NCBI GenBank assembly: GCA_023818375.1
Contig: JAMWCC010000022.1
Location: forward strand, 1-34,366
Reading direction: 5' to 3'
Length of the DNA: 34,366 bases
DNA from: Candidatus Omnitrophota bacterium
GTDB taxonomy: Bacteria; Ratteibacteria; UBA8468; B48-G9; DTJG01
Below, piece by piece: positions 1 to 6,738 of the stretch. Below the pieces are notes generated by a model, which worked only from the letters and a program-made list of their open reading frames with translations, did not search any database and had not been told where the DNA came from. A program made the position numbers and the translations under genes. Each line of letters begins with the position of its first letter. Positions within the stretch are counted from its first letter, which is position 1.

Positions 1-93
1 GGAAAATCCTATACCGAAGCAGTGGTCGCTACCTCTACTAAACTCTTGAGAACTATTTATGCCCTGCTTTCTCAGGATAAATCGTTCGTTTAA
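1..93 (+). CDS. IS110-family transposase, C-terminal end (partial)
   Basis: Reading frame 1 is open from the window edge to a TAA at 91-93 and encodes the last 30 residues of a protein. The pattern (GKSYTEAVVATSTKLL followed by RTIYALL) resembles the extreme C-terminus of IS110/IS116/IS902-type transposases, where a K-x(n)-A-x-VA-x(3)-KLL-x-x-IYALL stretch closes the protein. These are DEDD-type transposases that move without terminal inverted repeats. The stop lies next to the point where the opposite-strand gene loses its normal reading, as expected if the right end of the element lies just past the stop. The rest of the gene is outside the window, so the family call rests on a short match. 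Confidence 0.65.
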   Translation, partial: GKSYTEAVVATSTKLLRTIYALLSQDKSFV

Positions 94-107
94 CAGGACC
101 ATTTTAT
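1..107 (+). mobile_element. Right end of an IS110-like insertion sequence (approximate boundary)
   Basis: The transposase tail ends at 93. The interrupted minus-strand gene still reads family-like sequence (KRVNY) down to about base 108, so the element/host junction must lie between about 94 and 110. No inverted repeat or target duplication can be judged because the other end is outside the window. The exact boundary is an inference. Confidence 0.5.
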
Positions 108-434
108 ATAGTTGACTCTTTTTACAATATTATTCACTTTACGATTAACAAAAACTTCCTTTATCGCAACTGCTTTCTTACCTGTTTGGTCTTTTTCAAT
201 CTTCGGGAGAGAATAAACTATACTCCCATCCTTAGTAATGAACACAGTACCACCAAATGTGCTGGCATAAAATCCTACATTGTCATTTATCTGACCTCTA
301 TTCTCTATAAATGGAACTCCTACCTTTCGTAACTTCGCCTTCATTTGCCCTTCATCAATATTTGCTAAACTAAAAGACGAATAACAAAATAAAATCAAAC
401 CAGGAATTATCCACGTAATTTTCTTGTTCTCCAT
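90..434 (-). pseudogene. Secreted DUF7948/SBBP-type protein, truncated by IS insertion
   Basis: A signal peptide occupies residues 1-24 (hydrophobic stretch IIPGLILFCYSSFSLA). It is followed by VGVPFIENRGQINDN and FYASTFGGTVFITKDG, a pattern typical of the N-terminal beta-rich domain (DUF7948) found ahead of SBBP repeats in large secreted proteins. Such proteins are usually many hundreds of residues long; this reading ends after 114. The last family-like residues are KRVNY; the following IKWSC and stop come from the IS110-like element. The start is well supported by a strong ribosome site (AAAGGAGGGGAGG) before ATG at 434. It is the third gene of the cohesin/protease cluster, 44 bases downstream of the protease gene. 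Its missing 3' part may lie on the far side of the element. Function unknown; probably an extracellular surface protein before disruption. Confidence 0.6.
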
Positions 435-478
435 TTTGCCTCCCCTCCTTTAGTATTCACGGCTAACGATAAAAGTAA

Positions 479-2479
479 TCACTCTAAACCTACTGCTTTT
501 CTCAATACCAATATGACATCTGAAATATCAACCACTCCATCAGAATTCATATCTGCCAGTTCTATCAACCAATCAGGATAAGGCAAAGAATAACTTTCAC
601 CTCCAATTGTTACATCGAGACCTACTGCCATCCTGAGACATAAAATAACATCTGAGATATCAATAATGTTGTTGCCAGACAAATCTCCTTTTTTCGGCAT
701 GCCTATTTCCTGTAGTATTTCTATATTGTCAATCGCCCAGTACATGGCATCATAAGCATTTTGATAATTCCACCTGATCTGTATCTGTGCAGTGCCTGTT
801 TTATTGAGATAATTATTCAGCGGCAGAATTAAAGTACCGCGTACATCCTGATATTGAAATCTTGCAATATTCTGCCAGTTTCCTGAATCAACCTTTATGT
901 CAATGTTTCCGATTTCAGAGCCATAGGCATTGAAAAATTGGTCTATTTTCAAAAATATCCTTTTGGATGTATCAATTGTAATATCTGGCGTAATTAGTTG
1001 CTCATTCATCCAGACCCTGCCTGCCCAGTCACTATCAGCAATTACAAAAGGACTGGTTAATTCAGAAATATTTCTGTTCTTGGGGTTTGTTGTTGTCCAT
1101 GTTTTTCCGTCATCGTTTCCATCAATTATTGTCCAGTCAAAAGGTATTCCAGTGTCGAATGATTCTCGTAACAAAACAGCAAAACCCTTTGAAATATTGG
1201 CATTGTGAAATGTATGAAGAAAATTTTTCCATTGGCCTTGAGCAAATTCAAGGTTGTCAGGATTATAGGCAGGATCCACTCCTTTTGATTTGTCAGGAAA
1301 ATAAATTGATAAACCCGTACCTTTTAGTTCCCCAAAATTTTCAACAATCATTGTATTTAGTATTGATAAAATCTGTACAGTGATATTAACCAGCTCGGTA
1401 TTGGATGCATTATCAAAAACAATTTCAAAAAAGGTTTTGAGATCCTTATAATCAGGGTCATCAAAACTTGATGTTTGAGATATGGCAATATAAAAATAAA
1501 GCCACTGGTTATCAATCTCAATTGCTGTTTGACAGAAGTTGTTTATTGCTTCAAATATCTGATTGCAAAAAGTCAGATCAATGGCTGAAAGGGTTTCAGT
1601 TCCATAATGTCCATAATAATCTGCATAATGTTGAACAATCTTTATACAGAATTGTAGCGGAGAATCATCAGGGTTGTTAACAATGTCCTGCGCAATCGGA
1701 GTATAGGGAAAACCTGTTGTATATATTGTTTCTTCTGAAGCAACCATATAGGTGGCACAATTTCTAATTTCATAAGCAACCTCAATCATTCCCATCAGAC
1801 AGGCATCGAAGGCAATAATATCAACATAACAATCTGGATCTGAAAGTGCCTGTCTTATTTCTTTAAGGGTTAGTTCATCAAAGGATGTACTGTCAAAACA
1901 TACACTTTTTTGATACCTTCTTGCGTGGATTTTCCTTTTCAGTTCCTTCAATGTTTTTTCAAGGGATGATCTTTCTTGCAGAGATAACCTGCTTTGTTTC
2001 AGTTGTTGTTCAATATTTTCGGCAACATTGGTCATTGAACGCCAGCCATCTCCATGGTCCCATAAAACGAGAGCATAATAATCAGCAGGATAATTTTGCT
2101 TTGCCCATCTCACGAAGGATGAAAGAGACTCAGGATCTCCTGAATTTACTTCTCTTCCGCCAAAGCCATCTCCCCAGTCCTGTATTGCATTGGAAATCGT
2201 TGGTTCCATGTTTTTCGTGATCCTAAATCTCTGTGTGTTTGTCCAGTTGTCATACCTTGAATCATAACCTGAGATTCTATCAAACTGAACGATAAAATTT
2301 ATTTCAGGGGTTGAACCAACAGAAGCAATTTCAAGGAAATCATTTATTGCGTATTTTTCAAGGTTATTGTCACCATCAAGATAAATCATGATTGTCCACT
2401 TTGAAAGTCCATGTACGGGCAGAAGAAATGAAAAATATAAAAAGGTCAGGACCCAGATTCTGAGCTGAATCTTTTTCAT
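479..2479 (-). CDS. Secreted clostripain-family (C11) cysteine protease with C-terminal dockerin
   Basis: Residues 1-24 form a signal peptide. Residues 26 to about 425 match peptidase family C11: WTIMIYLDGDNNLE at the start, catalytic His142 in LWDHGDGW and Cys227 in FDACLMG. C11 enzymes cut after basic residues. A charged, coiled-coil-like insert (about 152-192) lies between His and Cys, where clostripains may be processed. Residues about 430-590 look like a beta-sandwich domain (DWTIIDGNDDGKTW, YWAIDNIEI). Residues 598-666 are a type I dockerin: two copies of D-x-S/N-x-N/D-x(3)-DISDVIL-x-LR-x-AVGL. The second calcium loop is canonical (DMNSDGVVDISD); the first is degenerate (DLSGNNIIDISD). 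ATG overlaps the stop of the upstream cohesin gene (ATGA), and no ribosome site is seen, so translation is probably coupled. The enzyme is expected outside the cytoplasm, docked on the neighbouring cohesin protein. Confidence 0.9.
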   Translation of the reverse strand: MKKIQLRIWVLTFLYFSFLLPVHGLSKWTIMIYLDGDNNLEKYAINDFLEIASVGSTPEINFIVQFDRISGYDSRYDNWTNTQRFRITKNMEPTISNAIQDWGDGFGGREVNSGDPESLSSFVRWAKQNYPADYYALVLWDHGDGWRSMTNVAENIEQQLKQSRLSLQERSSLEKTLKELKRKIHARRYQKSVCFDSTSFDELTLKEIRQALSDPDCYVDIIAFDACLMGMIEVAYEIRNCATYMVASEETIYTTGFPYTPIAQDIVNNPDDSPLQFCIKIVQHYADYYGHYGTETLSAIDLTFCNQIFEAINNFCQTAIEIDNQWLYFYIAISQTSSFDDPDYKDLKTFFEIVFDNASNTELVNITVQILSILNTMIVENFGELKGTGLSIYFPDKSKGVDPAYNPDNLEFAQGQWKNFLHTFHNANISKGFAVLLRESFDTGIPFDWTIIDGNDDGKTWTTTNPKNRNISELTSPFVIADSDWAGRVWMNEQLITPDITIDTSKRIFLKIDQFFNAYGSEIGNIDIKVDSGNWQNIARFQYQDVRGTLILPLNNYLNKTGTAQIQIRWNYQNAYDAMYWAIDNIEILQEIGMPKKGDLSGNNIIDISDVILCLRMAVGLDVTIGGESYSLPYPDWLIELADMNSDGVVDISDVILVLRKAVGLE

Positions 2480-4095
2480 TGTTTAAGATACAGTATCGGT
2501 ATAGACTCTCCCCTATCATCCCACAGGGAAAATCCAATTATTTTAACCATGTCAGGAGAAAAGTCTTTGGAGTAGTTCAATACAAGAGTAAAGATTGTTC
2601 CATCCTTTATGTTGAAGGATGGAACACAACCACCTTTAATTTCAAAGGTACTCCCCTTATATGATTGTCCACTTAATACCTTTATATCTGGTAAGGTCTC
2701 TATGGCAATGAATCTGATAGTTCGATCAAGTTTCAGATTGATTCCAAAACTTGAGATATTTTTCACCAAACCAGTCAACCTCAGCGGAATTTTTATTGAT
2801 GTCTCATCAATTATTGTTTCTCCAGCACTTGCGTATCCGTACGATATGATGTTAATTTTCTTTTTATCTATGGTTTTTTTGTCTTCAGATTGTGCCAGCA
2901 ATTCCAGTATATATGACCCAGCAGAAAGATCATCTTTCCTGTGTAATATTAGTGTGGACTGATTTTTTTGTGGGGTCAAGCATGTTTCGGTTAAAGTGGC
3001 GTCAAAATTCTGCGCAGCAGCTTGAATATATATAGGTTTATTGAAATTTCCTAAAAATCTTATTTTAATTGGTACAGAAATCTGTTTTTTACTGCTATCT
3101 ATCCTAATTTCATTTTCGGTTTCTATGAGAATTCCAGGTTCAACAGGCAATTTTTTCCATTTCCATATTATTTTTGAATCGCGATCAATGACAAATGAAA
3201 GCGTATTGTTTTTTGTATTGAACGCTGAACCTTTTCCTTCACATCCGATACAAACAACTTTTTCGGTGTCGCTAATTAAAATCTCACTTTCAACCTGGCA
3301 GTTGACTTTTTCCCCTTTTGTAAAACTTGTCACTCCAACACCTGGATAAGGATTCCCATAATCTGAAAGCACAAGTAATGTCACAATATCACCTGGTTTC
3401 TGCCGAGGTATTTCTTTCCTTGTTTCTTTTGTTTCAGTTTTTTCCATTTCAAGCAGGGTTAAAAGTTCATCAATGTCAAGATTTTCAGGTAGAGTTGATA
3501 ATGGTGGTTGACTCTCCTGTAATTTTTGGGATGATCGATCGGACTCTGACTTTGCCGTAGGCCTAACAGTAACGGGTACTGGTTTTTCTTTTGGTTTTGT
3601 TTCTTCAGGTGGTCGTTGTGGTTGAAGTTTTTCAGGTTTTTGAGGAGATTGATCTGTCCTGATGAAACCAGATGAAGCGGAACAAGGTATTGTTTGACCG
3701 TTTGCATCAGAAAGTTTCACTGATGAAAGTATCAGGTTTGAATATCCCGGATTAACAATCTGAAATTTCAATATTGCAAGAATTCCATTTCCTGAAACGC
3801 CTGAAAGGGTTGGATTGAAACCAGCAATTCTTATAGTTCCAGGGGTATTGGTGTTTGTCATCACCGTAAAAAGGGAAACAGCGGGTCCTTTTTGCACATC
3901 CAGTATTTTCAGAACCTGGTGATTATACTGTATCGTTAGTTGGTAGCCAGTAAAATTCTTTTCTGAAGAAAAAGAAATGTTTACATCGACAAAAGTTTGA
4001 GATGGATTGTTTATGGTTATCGAAGGGATTTCCACTATTGCCGCAAAGGAAATTGATATTAGAAGAAAAATCAGAATTAAAAATTTTTTTCTCAT
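2476..4095 (-). CDS. Secreted cohesin-domain protein (small scaffoldin-like)
   Basis: After a signal peptide (1-19), residues 20-147 read as a type I cohesin: FVDVNISFSS, YQLTIQYNHQVLKILDVQKG, GTIRIAGFNPTLSG, GILAILKFQI and a closing VKLSDANGQTIPC. Residues 148-235 are a Pro/Lys/Glu-rich linker. Residues 236-315 form a beta domain with GEKVNCQVES and SFVIDRDSKIIWKW, like InlB-B-repeat/W-x-W surface domains. Residues about 320-415 look Ig-like. The last 121 residues (419-539) resemble a second, divergent cohesin: IPLRLTGLVKNISSFGINL and a closing IIGFSLWDDRGESIPI that parallels the first module. No lipobox, LPxTG, SLH or sorting tail is visible, so how it is held at the surface is unclear. Its stop overlaps the start of the dockerin protease gene, making the two likely partners. 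The start lies 9 bases after tRNA-Pro and lacks a ribosome site. Confidence 0.8.
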   Translation of the reverse strand: MRKKFLILIFLLISISFAAIVEIPSITINNPSQTFVDVNISFSSEKNFTGYQLTIQYNHQVLKILDVQKGPAVSLFTVMTNTNTPGTIRIAGFNPTLSGVSGNGILAILKFQIVNPGYSNLILSSVKLSDANGQTIPCSASSGFIRTDQSPQKPEKLQPQRPPEETKPKEKPVPVTVRPTAKSESDRSSQKLQESQPPLSTLPENLDIDELLTLLEMEKTETKETRKEIPRQKPGDIVTLLVLSDYGNPYPGVGVTSFTKGEKVNCQVESEILISDTEKVVCIGCEGKGSAFNTKNNTLSFVIDRDSKIIWKWKKLPVEPGILIETENEIRIDSSKKQISVPIKIRFLGNFNKPIYIQAAAQNFDATLTETCLTPQKNQSTLILHRKDDLSAGSYILELLAQSEDKKTIDKKKINIISYGYASAGETIIDETSIKIPLRLTGLVKNISSFGINLKLDRTIRFIAIETLPDIKVLSGQSYKGSTFEIKGGCVPSFNIKDGTIFTLVLNYSKDFSPDMVKIIGFSLWDDRGESIPILYLKQ

Positions 4096-4104
4096 TTTTT
4101 AAAG

Positions 4105-4179
4105 TCGGGGCGCCCAGATTTGAACTGGGGACCTCTTGGTCCCAAACCAAGCGCGCTAAGCCAGCTGCGCTACGCCCCG
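4105..4179 (-). tRNA. tRNA-Pro (TGG)
   Basis: A full cloverleaf folds on the minus strand. The acceptor pair is CGGGGCG (4179-4173) with CGCCCCG (4112-4106), and the discriminator is A at 4105. The anticodon arm CTTGG/TTTGGGA/CCAAG gives anticodon TGG (reads CCN proline codons). The T arm is CCCAG/TTCAAAT/CTGGG. Length is 75 bases and CCA is not encoded. A TATAAT -10 box lies 9 bases upstream. The next gene on the same strand starts only 9 bases beyond the 3' end. Confidence 0.95.
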
Positions 4180-4187
4180 CATATATT

Positions 4188-4193
4188 ATTATA
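4188..4193 (-). promoter_or_regulatory. -10 box of the tRNA-Pro promoter
   Basis: Minus-strand TATAAT ends 8 bases before the tRNA 5' end, placing the start of transcription at about 4181. A weak -35 (TTTCTT) sits 18 bases upstream, overlapping the 3' end of the lipoprotein gene. The cohesin gene follows the tRNA without another visible promoter, so this box may serve both. Confidence 0.5.
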
Positions 4194-4203
4194 CAACAAA
4201 TTT

Positions 4204-4527
4204 TTATTTCAAAGAAATTCTTCCTGTTGCTGGATCATAAATATACTGCATCCCAGGTGGTGGTTCTGGAATTTTTTCAATAATTCCTTCATTTACGAGT
4301 TGTTGAAGTGATTCAGGATACCTGCCATTTTGTCTTTTATATGTGTTGATTTTATTTCTCAGGTATAACAAATCATTTTTGCCTGCGCTCTTTTTAAATT
4401 TTAAAAAAAGTTTTGTTCCTGTTTCTTTGGTTTCTTGTATAATCTCATTTGTCTTTTTGTTGCAACCAGAATGGCAAATAACTAAAAGACAAAAAATACT
4501 CAGAACTACAGTCCATTTTTTTATCAC
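4204..4527 (-). CDS. Small lipoprotein with pseudopilin-like C-terminal motif
   Basis: The protein is 107 residues from a GTG start at 4527. That start is chosen because GGAGGTGAT lies directly upstream and the next residues (IKKWTVVLSIFCLLVI) make a clean export signal. The frame also stays open upstream into the GT9 gene, but the long version has no ribosome site. Cys22 in HSGC is a probable lipidation site, although the lipobox is imperfect (His at -3). The mature part has a short helical region, then YKRQNGRYPESLQQLV, IPEPPPG and YIYDPATGRISLK. This resembles the soluble part of type II secretion major pseudopilins (Y-x(4)-GRYP-x-SL-x-x-L ... YDP-x-TG), but without the pilin helix. It sits 5 bases after the GT9 gene and is probably co-transcribed. 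The precise role is unknown; an envelope lipoprotein is most likely. Confidence 0.6.
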   Translation of the reverse strand: MIKKWTVVLSIFCLLVICHSGCNKKTNEIIQETKETGTKLFLKFKKSAGKNDLLYLRNKINTYKRQNGRYPESLQQLVNEGIIEKIPEPPPGMQYIYDPATGRISLK

Positions 4528-4532
4528 TATAA

Positions 4533-5453
4533 TCACCTCCCCATTTCGTTTTCTAATAGATGTATAATATCCTGAGCTGCTATTTTTTTCAAACATATAA
4601 TGTCAATACATTTGTCTCTTTTTGCTCTGACACATGGTGAACAATCAATACTTGTTTTAATGATTCTAACGTTTTTATAGGTAGGTGCCCAGATTTTGGG
4701 GTCAGTGGGACCAAAAATGATAAAAGCCTCTAAACCCAGAAACGCTGCAAGATGGGAAACTCCAGAGTCATTGCCAATAAAATAACTACCAATTTCTAAT
4801 TTATGAGAAAGCTCACTAATATTTTTAGGCAGTATCAAATTCTGTTTTCCTACATTCTTTTCCCAATATTCGTAATTATCCATTTCGCATTCGCCCAGTA
4901 TCAATTTGCACTCAATTTTTGAGGAAAAATGGTAATAAATTTTTAAAAAGTTTTCCTTTGGCCAGTTTTTCTTTTTACTTCCACTTCCAGGATGAATGAA
5001 AAGAATGTCATTAAAGTTTTTTTTATCCGTTTCAGGATAGTAAACTTTTATACCGATACTTTTTAATGGCTGCAAAATATATTCAGTCATATGGCATTCT
5101 GGTTCTTCTTTCAACGGATAAAAGATTACTTTTTTGCCAAATGTTATGTCTAAATTTTGTGAAAATATACTGTTTTCTTCAATGTAAGACAGGACCAGGT
5201 CAAACTCTGGAAAGTCTGGTATTAGAATTTTTTTTATTTTAGTAAAGAACTCTGTAAGTCTTACATCACCAAATGCTATACCTTTTTTTATTATTCTTCT
5301 TTCTTCAAAAAATCCATTAACTTTTTCATTTCCGATCAAATATACATCAAAATTGTTTTTCTGCAAGGAGATAAAAACAGGAACAGTAAGTATAAGATCG
5401 CCGATGCTACCTGGTCTTATAACAAGAGCGTTTTTGCTTTTGTTATGATCCAT
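4533..5453 (-). CDS. Glycosyltransferase family 9 (heptosyltransferase-type)
   Basis: GT9 enzymes transfer ADP-activated heptose to the lipopolysaccharide core at the inner face of the cytoplasmic membrane. The family signature is complete: ALVIRPGSIGDLILTVPVF near the N-terminus, ILFIHPGSGSKKKNWPKENF in the middle, and FIGNDSGVSHLAAFLGL with FIIFGPTDPKIWAP in the nucleotide-sugar site. The C-terminus carries DCSPCVRAKRDKCI, matching the cysteine-rich patch usual after the FGPT motif. From ATG at 5453 it is 306 residues. The frame can be extended to a TTG at 5483, but that adds ten residues ahead of the first Rossmann strand and overlaps the divergent promoter. No ribosome site is evident at either. 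The actual sugar could be a heptose or another ADP/NDP-sugar; the family call is firm, the substrate is not. Confidence 0.85.
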   Translation of the reverse strand: MDHNKSKNALVIRPGSIGDLILTVPVFISLQKNNFDVYLIGNEKVNGFFEERRIIKKGIAFGDVRLTEFFTKIKKILIPDFPEFDLVLSYIEENSIFSQNLDITFGKKVIFYPLKEEPECHMTEYILQPLKSIGIKVYYPETDKKNFNDILFIHPGSGSKKKNWPKENFLKIYYHFSSKIECKLILGECEMDNYEYWEKNVGKQNLILPKNISELSHKLEIGSYFIGNDSGVSHLAAFLGLEAFIIFGPTDPKIWAPTYKNVRIIKTSIDCSPCVRAKRDKCIDIICLKKIAAQDIIHLLENEMGR

Positions 5454-5463
5454 AATATATAAT
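5434..5463 (+). promoter_or_regulatory. Promoter for the rhomboid gene
   Basis: TTGCTT (5434-5439) and TATAAT (5458-5463) are separated by 18 bases. The start would fall near 5470, giving a leader of about 17 bases with a weak AAGGG ribosome site before ATG 5487. The promoter lies within the start of the divergent GT9 gene. Confidence 0.4.
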
Positions 5464-5486
5464 TTTAACAAAAAGGGCAGCAAATT

Positions 5487-6632
5487 ATGTTTTTTTTGTG
5501 GCCAATCAGGGATGAATTTGGAGTAAAAAAGGTACCTTTTGTAAATTATACGATTATTGTCTTCAACGTTGTAATTTACTTGGTTTTTGGTTTAGACAGT
5601 TGTTATCAAGAAATTGTTAATGCGTATGGATTTATTCCTTCCAGGTTTTCCTGGCTTACAATTTTCACCTCCATGTTCTTACATGGAAGCTTGATGCATC
5701 TTATACGAAACATGTGGTATCTGTATTTAATGGGAGACAATCTTGAGGACAGGTGGGGTCATTTCAATTATCTTATCTTTTATCTTTTTTCAGGCGTTAT
5801 TGCAGCATTGTTTTATGGTGCACTGACAACAGGCAGTGCAAGGAACATACCTTCTATAGGTGCTTCGGGGGCAATTTCAGGGGTCCTTGGTGCGTATCTA
5901 ATGCTATTTCCAAGAAGCAGAATCACCTTCTGGTATTATTTGTTTGCTTTCTTTAGGATATACTCGGGTACTTTTGAAATTTTTGCCTGGTTTTGGATTT
6001 CCTTCTGGTTTATTCAACAAATCATTGGAATGTTTGCTAATATGAATTCTACTGCAACTGCAGGTATTGCCTTTGGTGCGCATGTTGGTGGTTTTCTGGC
6101 TGGAATCGGAATTGCATTTTTAACAAGAACTTATCAAGTTGCCAGATACACAAGAAATGTTTGTTCGGGCCGTAATGCTCTTGCAGAAATAACAGGTGAG
6201 GTAGTTTCGAAGATTTTGCCATTCGAACAACAAATAGAATTGTACAAAAAAGAGAAGGAAATAGAAAAATTACTTGAGGAGAATAACGAAAGAGAGGCAG
6301 CTATAGTCTATGGTGATACATTAAAAAAATTTAAGGATGTTTCCATACCACATTCGTATGAATATAAATTTGCAGAAATGCTTCAGGAGATGGGACTATA
6401 TGAGCAAGCCATAGAAGCTTACAGAAGATTTCTCAGAAGAAATCCGTTCAGTTTACTTGCTGATAACGCACTGTATAATCTTGGTAAGATATACCTAGAA
6501 AAAAATGAGAAGAAAAAAGCAAGGGAATGCTTCATGCAGATAGTTTTTTTCTATCCCTATAGTGAGCTGCAGGAACAAGCAAGATATGCCCTTTCAAATA
6601 TAAATGTGGAGCCTGCCTTACTGGAAAAATAA
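5487..6632 (+). CDS. Rhomboid-family intramembrane serine protease with C-terminal TPR domain
   Basis: Residues 18 to about 215 form the six-helix rhomboid core. HLIRNM (71-76) supplies the oxyanion/fold residues, GASGAISG (125-132) carries the nucleophile Ser127, and GAHVGGFLAG (197-206) carries His199, so the catalytic pair is intact. Family members cut transmembrane helices of substrate proteins inside the membrane. A connecting segment (140-195) includes an extra hydrophobic stretch (FEIFAWFWISFWFIQQIIG), as seen in larger bacterial rhomboids. The last 150 residues are soluble and helical, with TPR-like units around YEQAIEAYRRFLRRNP and ALYNLGKIYLEKNEKKKA; they probably face the cytoplasm and bind partners. 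The gene is transcribed alone, divergent from the GT9 gene. Substrate unknown. Confidence 0.9.
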   Translation: MFFLWPIRDEFGVKKVPFVNYTIIVFNVVIYLVFGLDSCYQEIVNAYGFIPSRFSWLTIFTSMFLHGSLMHLIRNMWYLYLMGDNLEDRWGHFNYLIFYLFSGVIAALFYGALTTGSARNIPSIGASGAISGVLGAYLMLFPRSRITFWYYLFAFFRIYSGTFEIFAWFWISFWFIQQIIGMFANMNSTATAGIAFGAHVGGFLAGIGIAFLTRTYQVARYTRNVCSGRNALAEITGEVVSKILPFEQQIELYKKEKEIEKLLEENNEREAAIVYGDTLKKFKDVSIPHSYEYKFAEMLQEMGLYEQAIEAYRRFLRRNPFSLLADNALYNLGKIYLEKNEKKKARECFMQIVFFYPYSELQEQARYALSNINVEPALLEK

Positions 6633-6644
6633 TTATTTGTTGAT

Positions 6645-6650
6645 TATAAT
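6645..6650 (+). promoter_or_regulatory. -10 box of tRNA-Thr
   Basis: TATAAT lies 9 bases before the tRNA 5' end, the right distance for a start just ahead of the tRNA. The -35 region is weak (TGGAAA, 17 bases upstream, inside the end of the rhomboid gene). Confidence 0.4.
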
Positions 6651-6659
6651 TTATGTGTT

Positions 6660-6731
6660 GCCCTCGTAGCTCAGCGGTAGAGCAGTCGCTTCGTAAGCGA
6701 CGGGTCGGGAGTTCGAATCTCCCCGTGGGCT
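6660..6731 (+). tRNA. tRNA-Thr (CGT)
   Basis: The D arm GCTC/GAGC, anticodon arm GTCGC/TTCGTAA/GCGAC (anticodon CGT, reads ACG) and T arm GGGAG/TTCGAAT/CTCCC are all intact. The acceptor pairs GCCCTCG (6660-6666) with CGTGGGC (6724-6730) except for one T5-T68 mismatch in the middle of the stem. Discriminator T at 6731; CCA not encoded; 72 bases. The acceptor mismatch is odd for a functional tRNA but all other elements look normal. The gene runs towards the RND pump gene, whose stop is 8 bases away. Confidence 0.9.
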
Positions 6732-6738
6732 TTCAATT

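Noticed and set aside
930-2220. Several plus-strand open frames of 70-111 residues across the protease gene
   Set aside because: They lie antisense to a gene with clear catalytic and dockerin motifs, lack ribosome sites and show no family resemblance.
4002-4283. Plus-strand frame of 93 codons running through the tRNA-Pro gene
   Set aside because: It reads across a clear antisense tRNA (giving the typical false peptide APRFELGTSWSQTK) and has no ribosome site.
5454-5483. Extended N-terminus of the GT9 protein from TTG 5483
   Set aside because: The extra ten residues precede the first Rossmann strand and overlap the divergent promoter; ATG 5453 fits the family start better.
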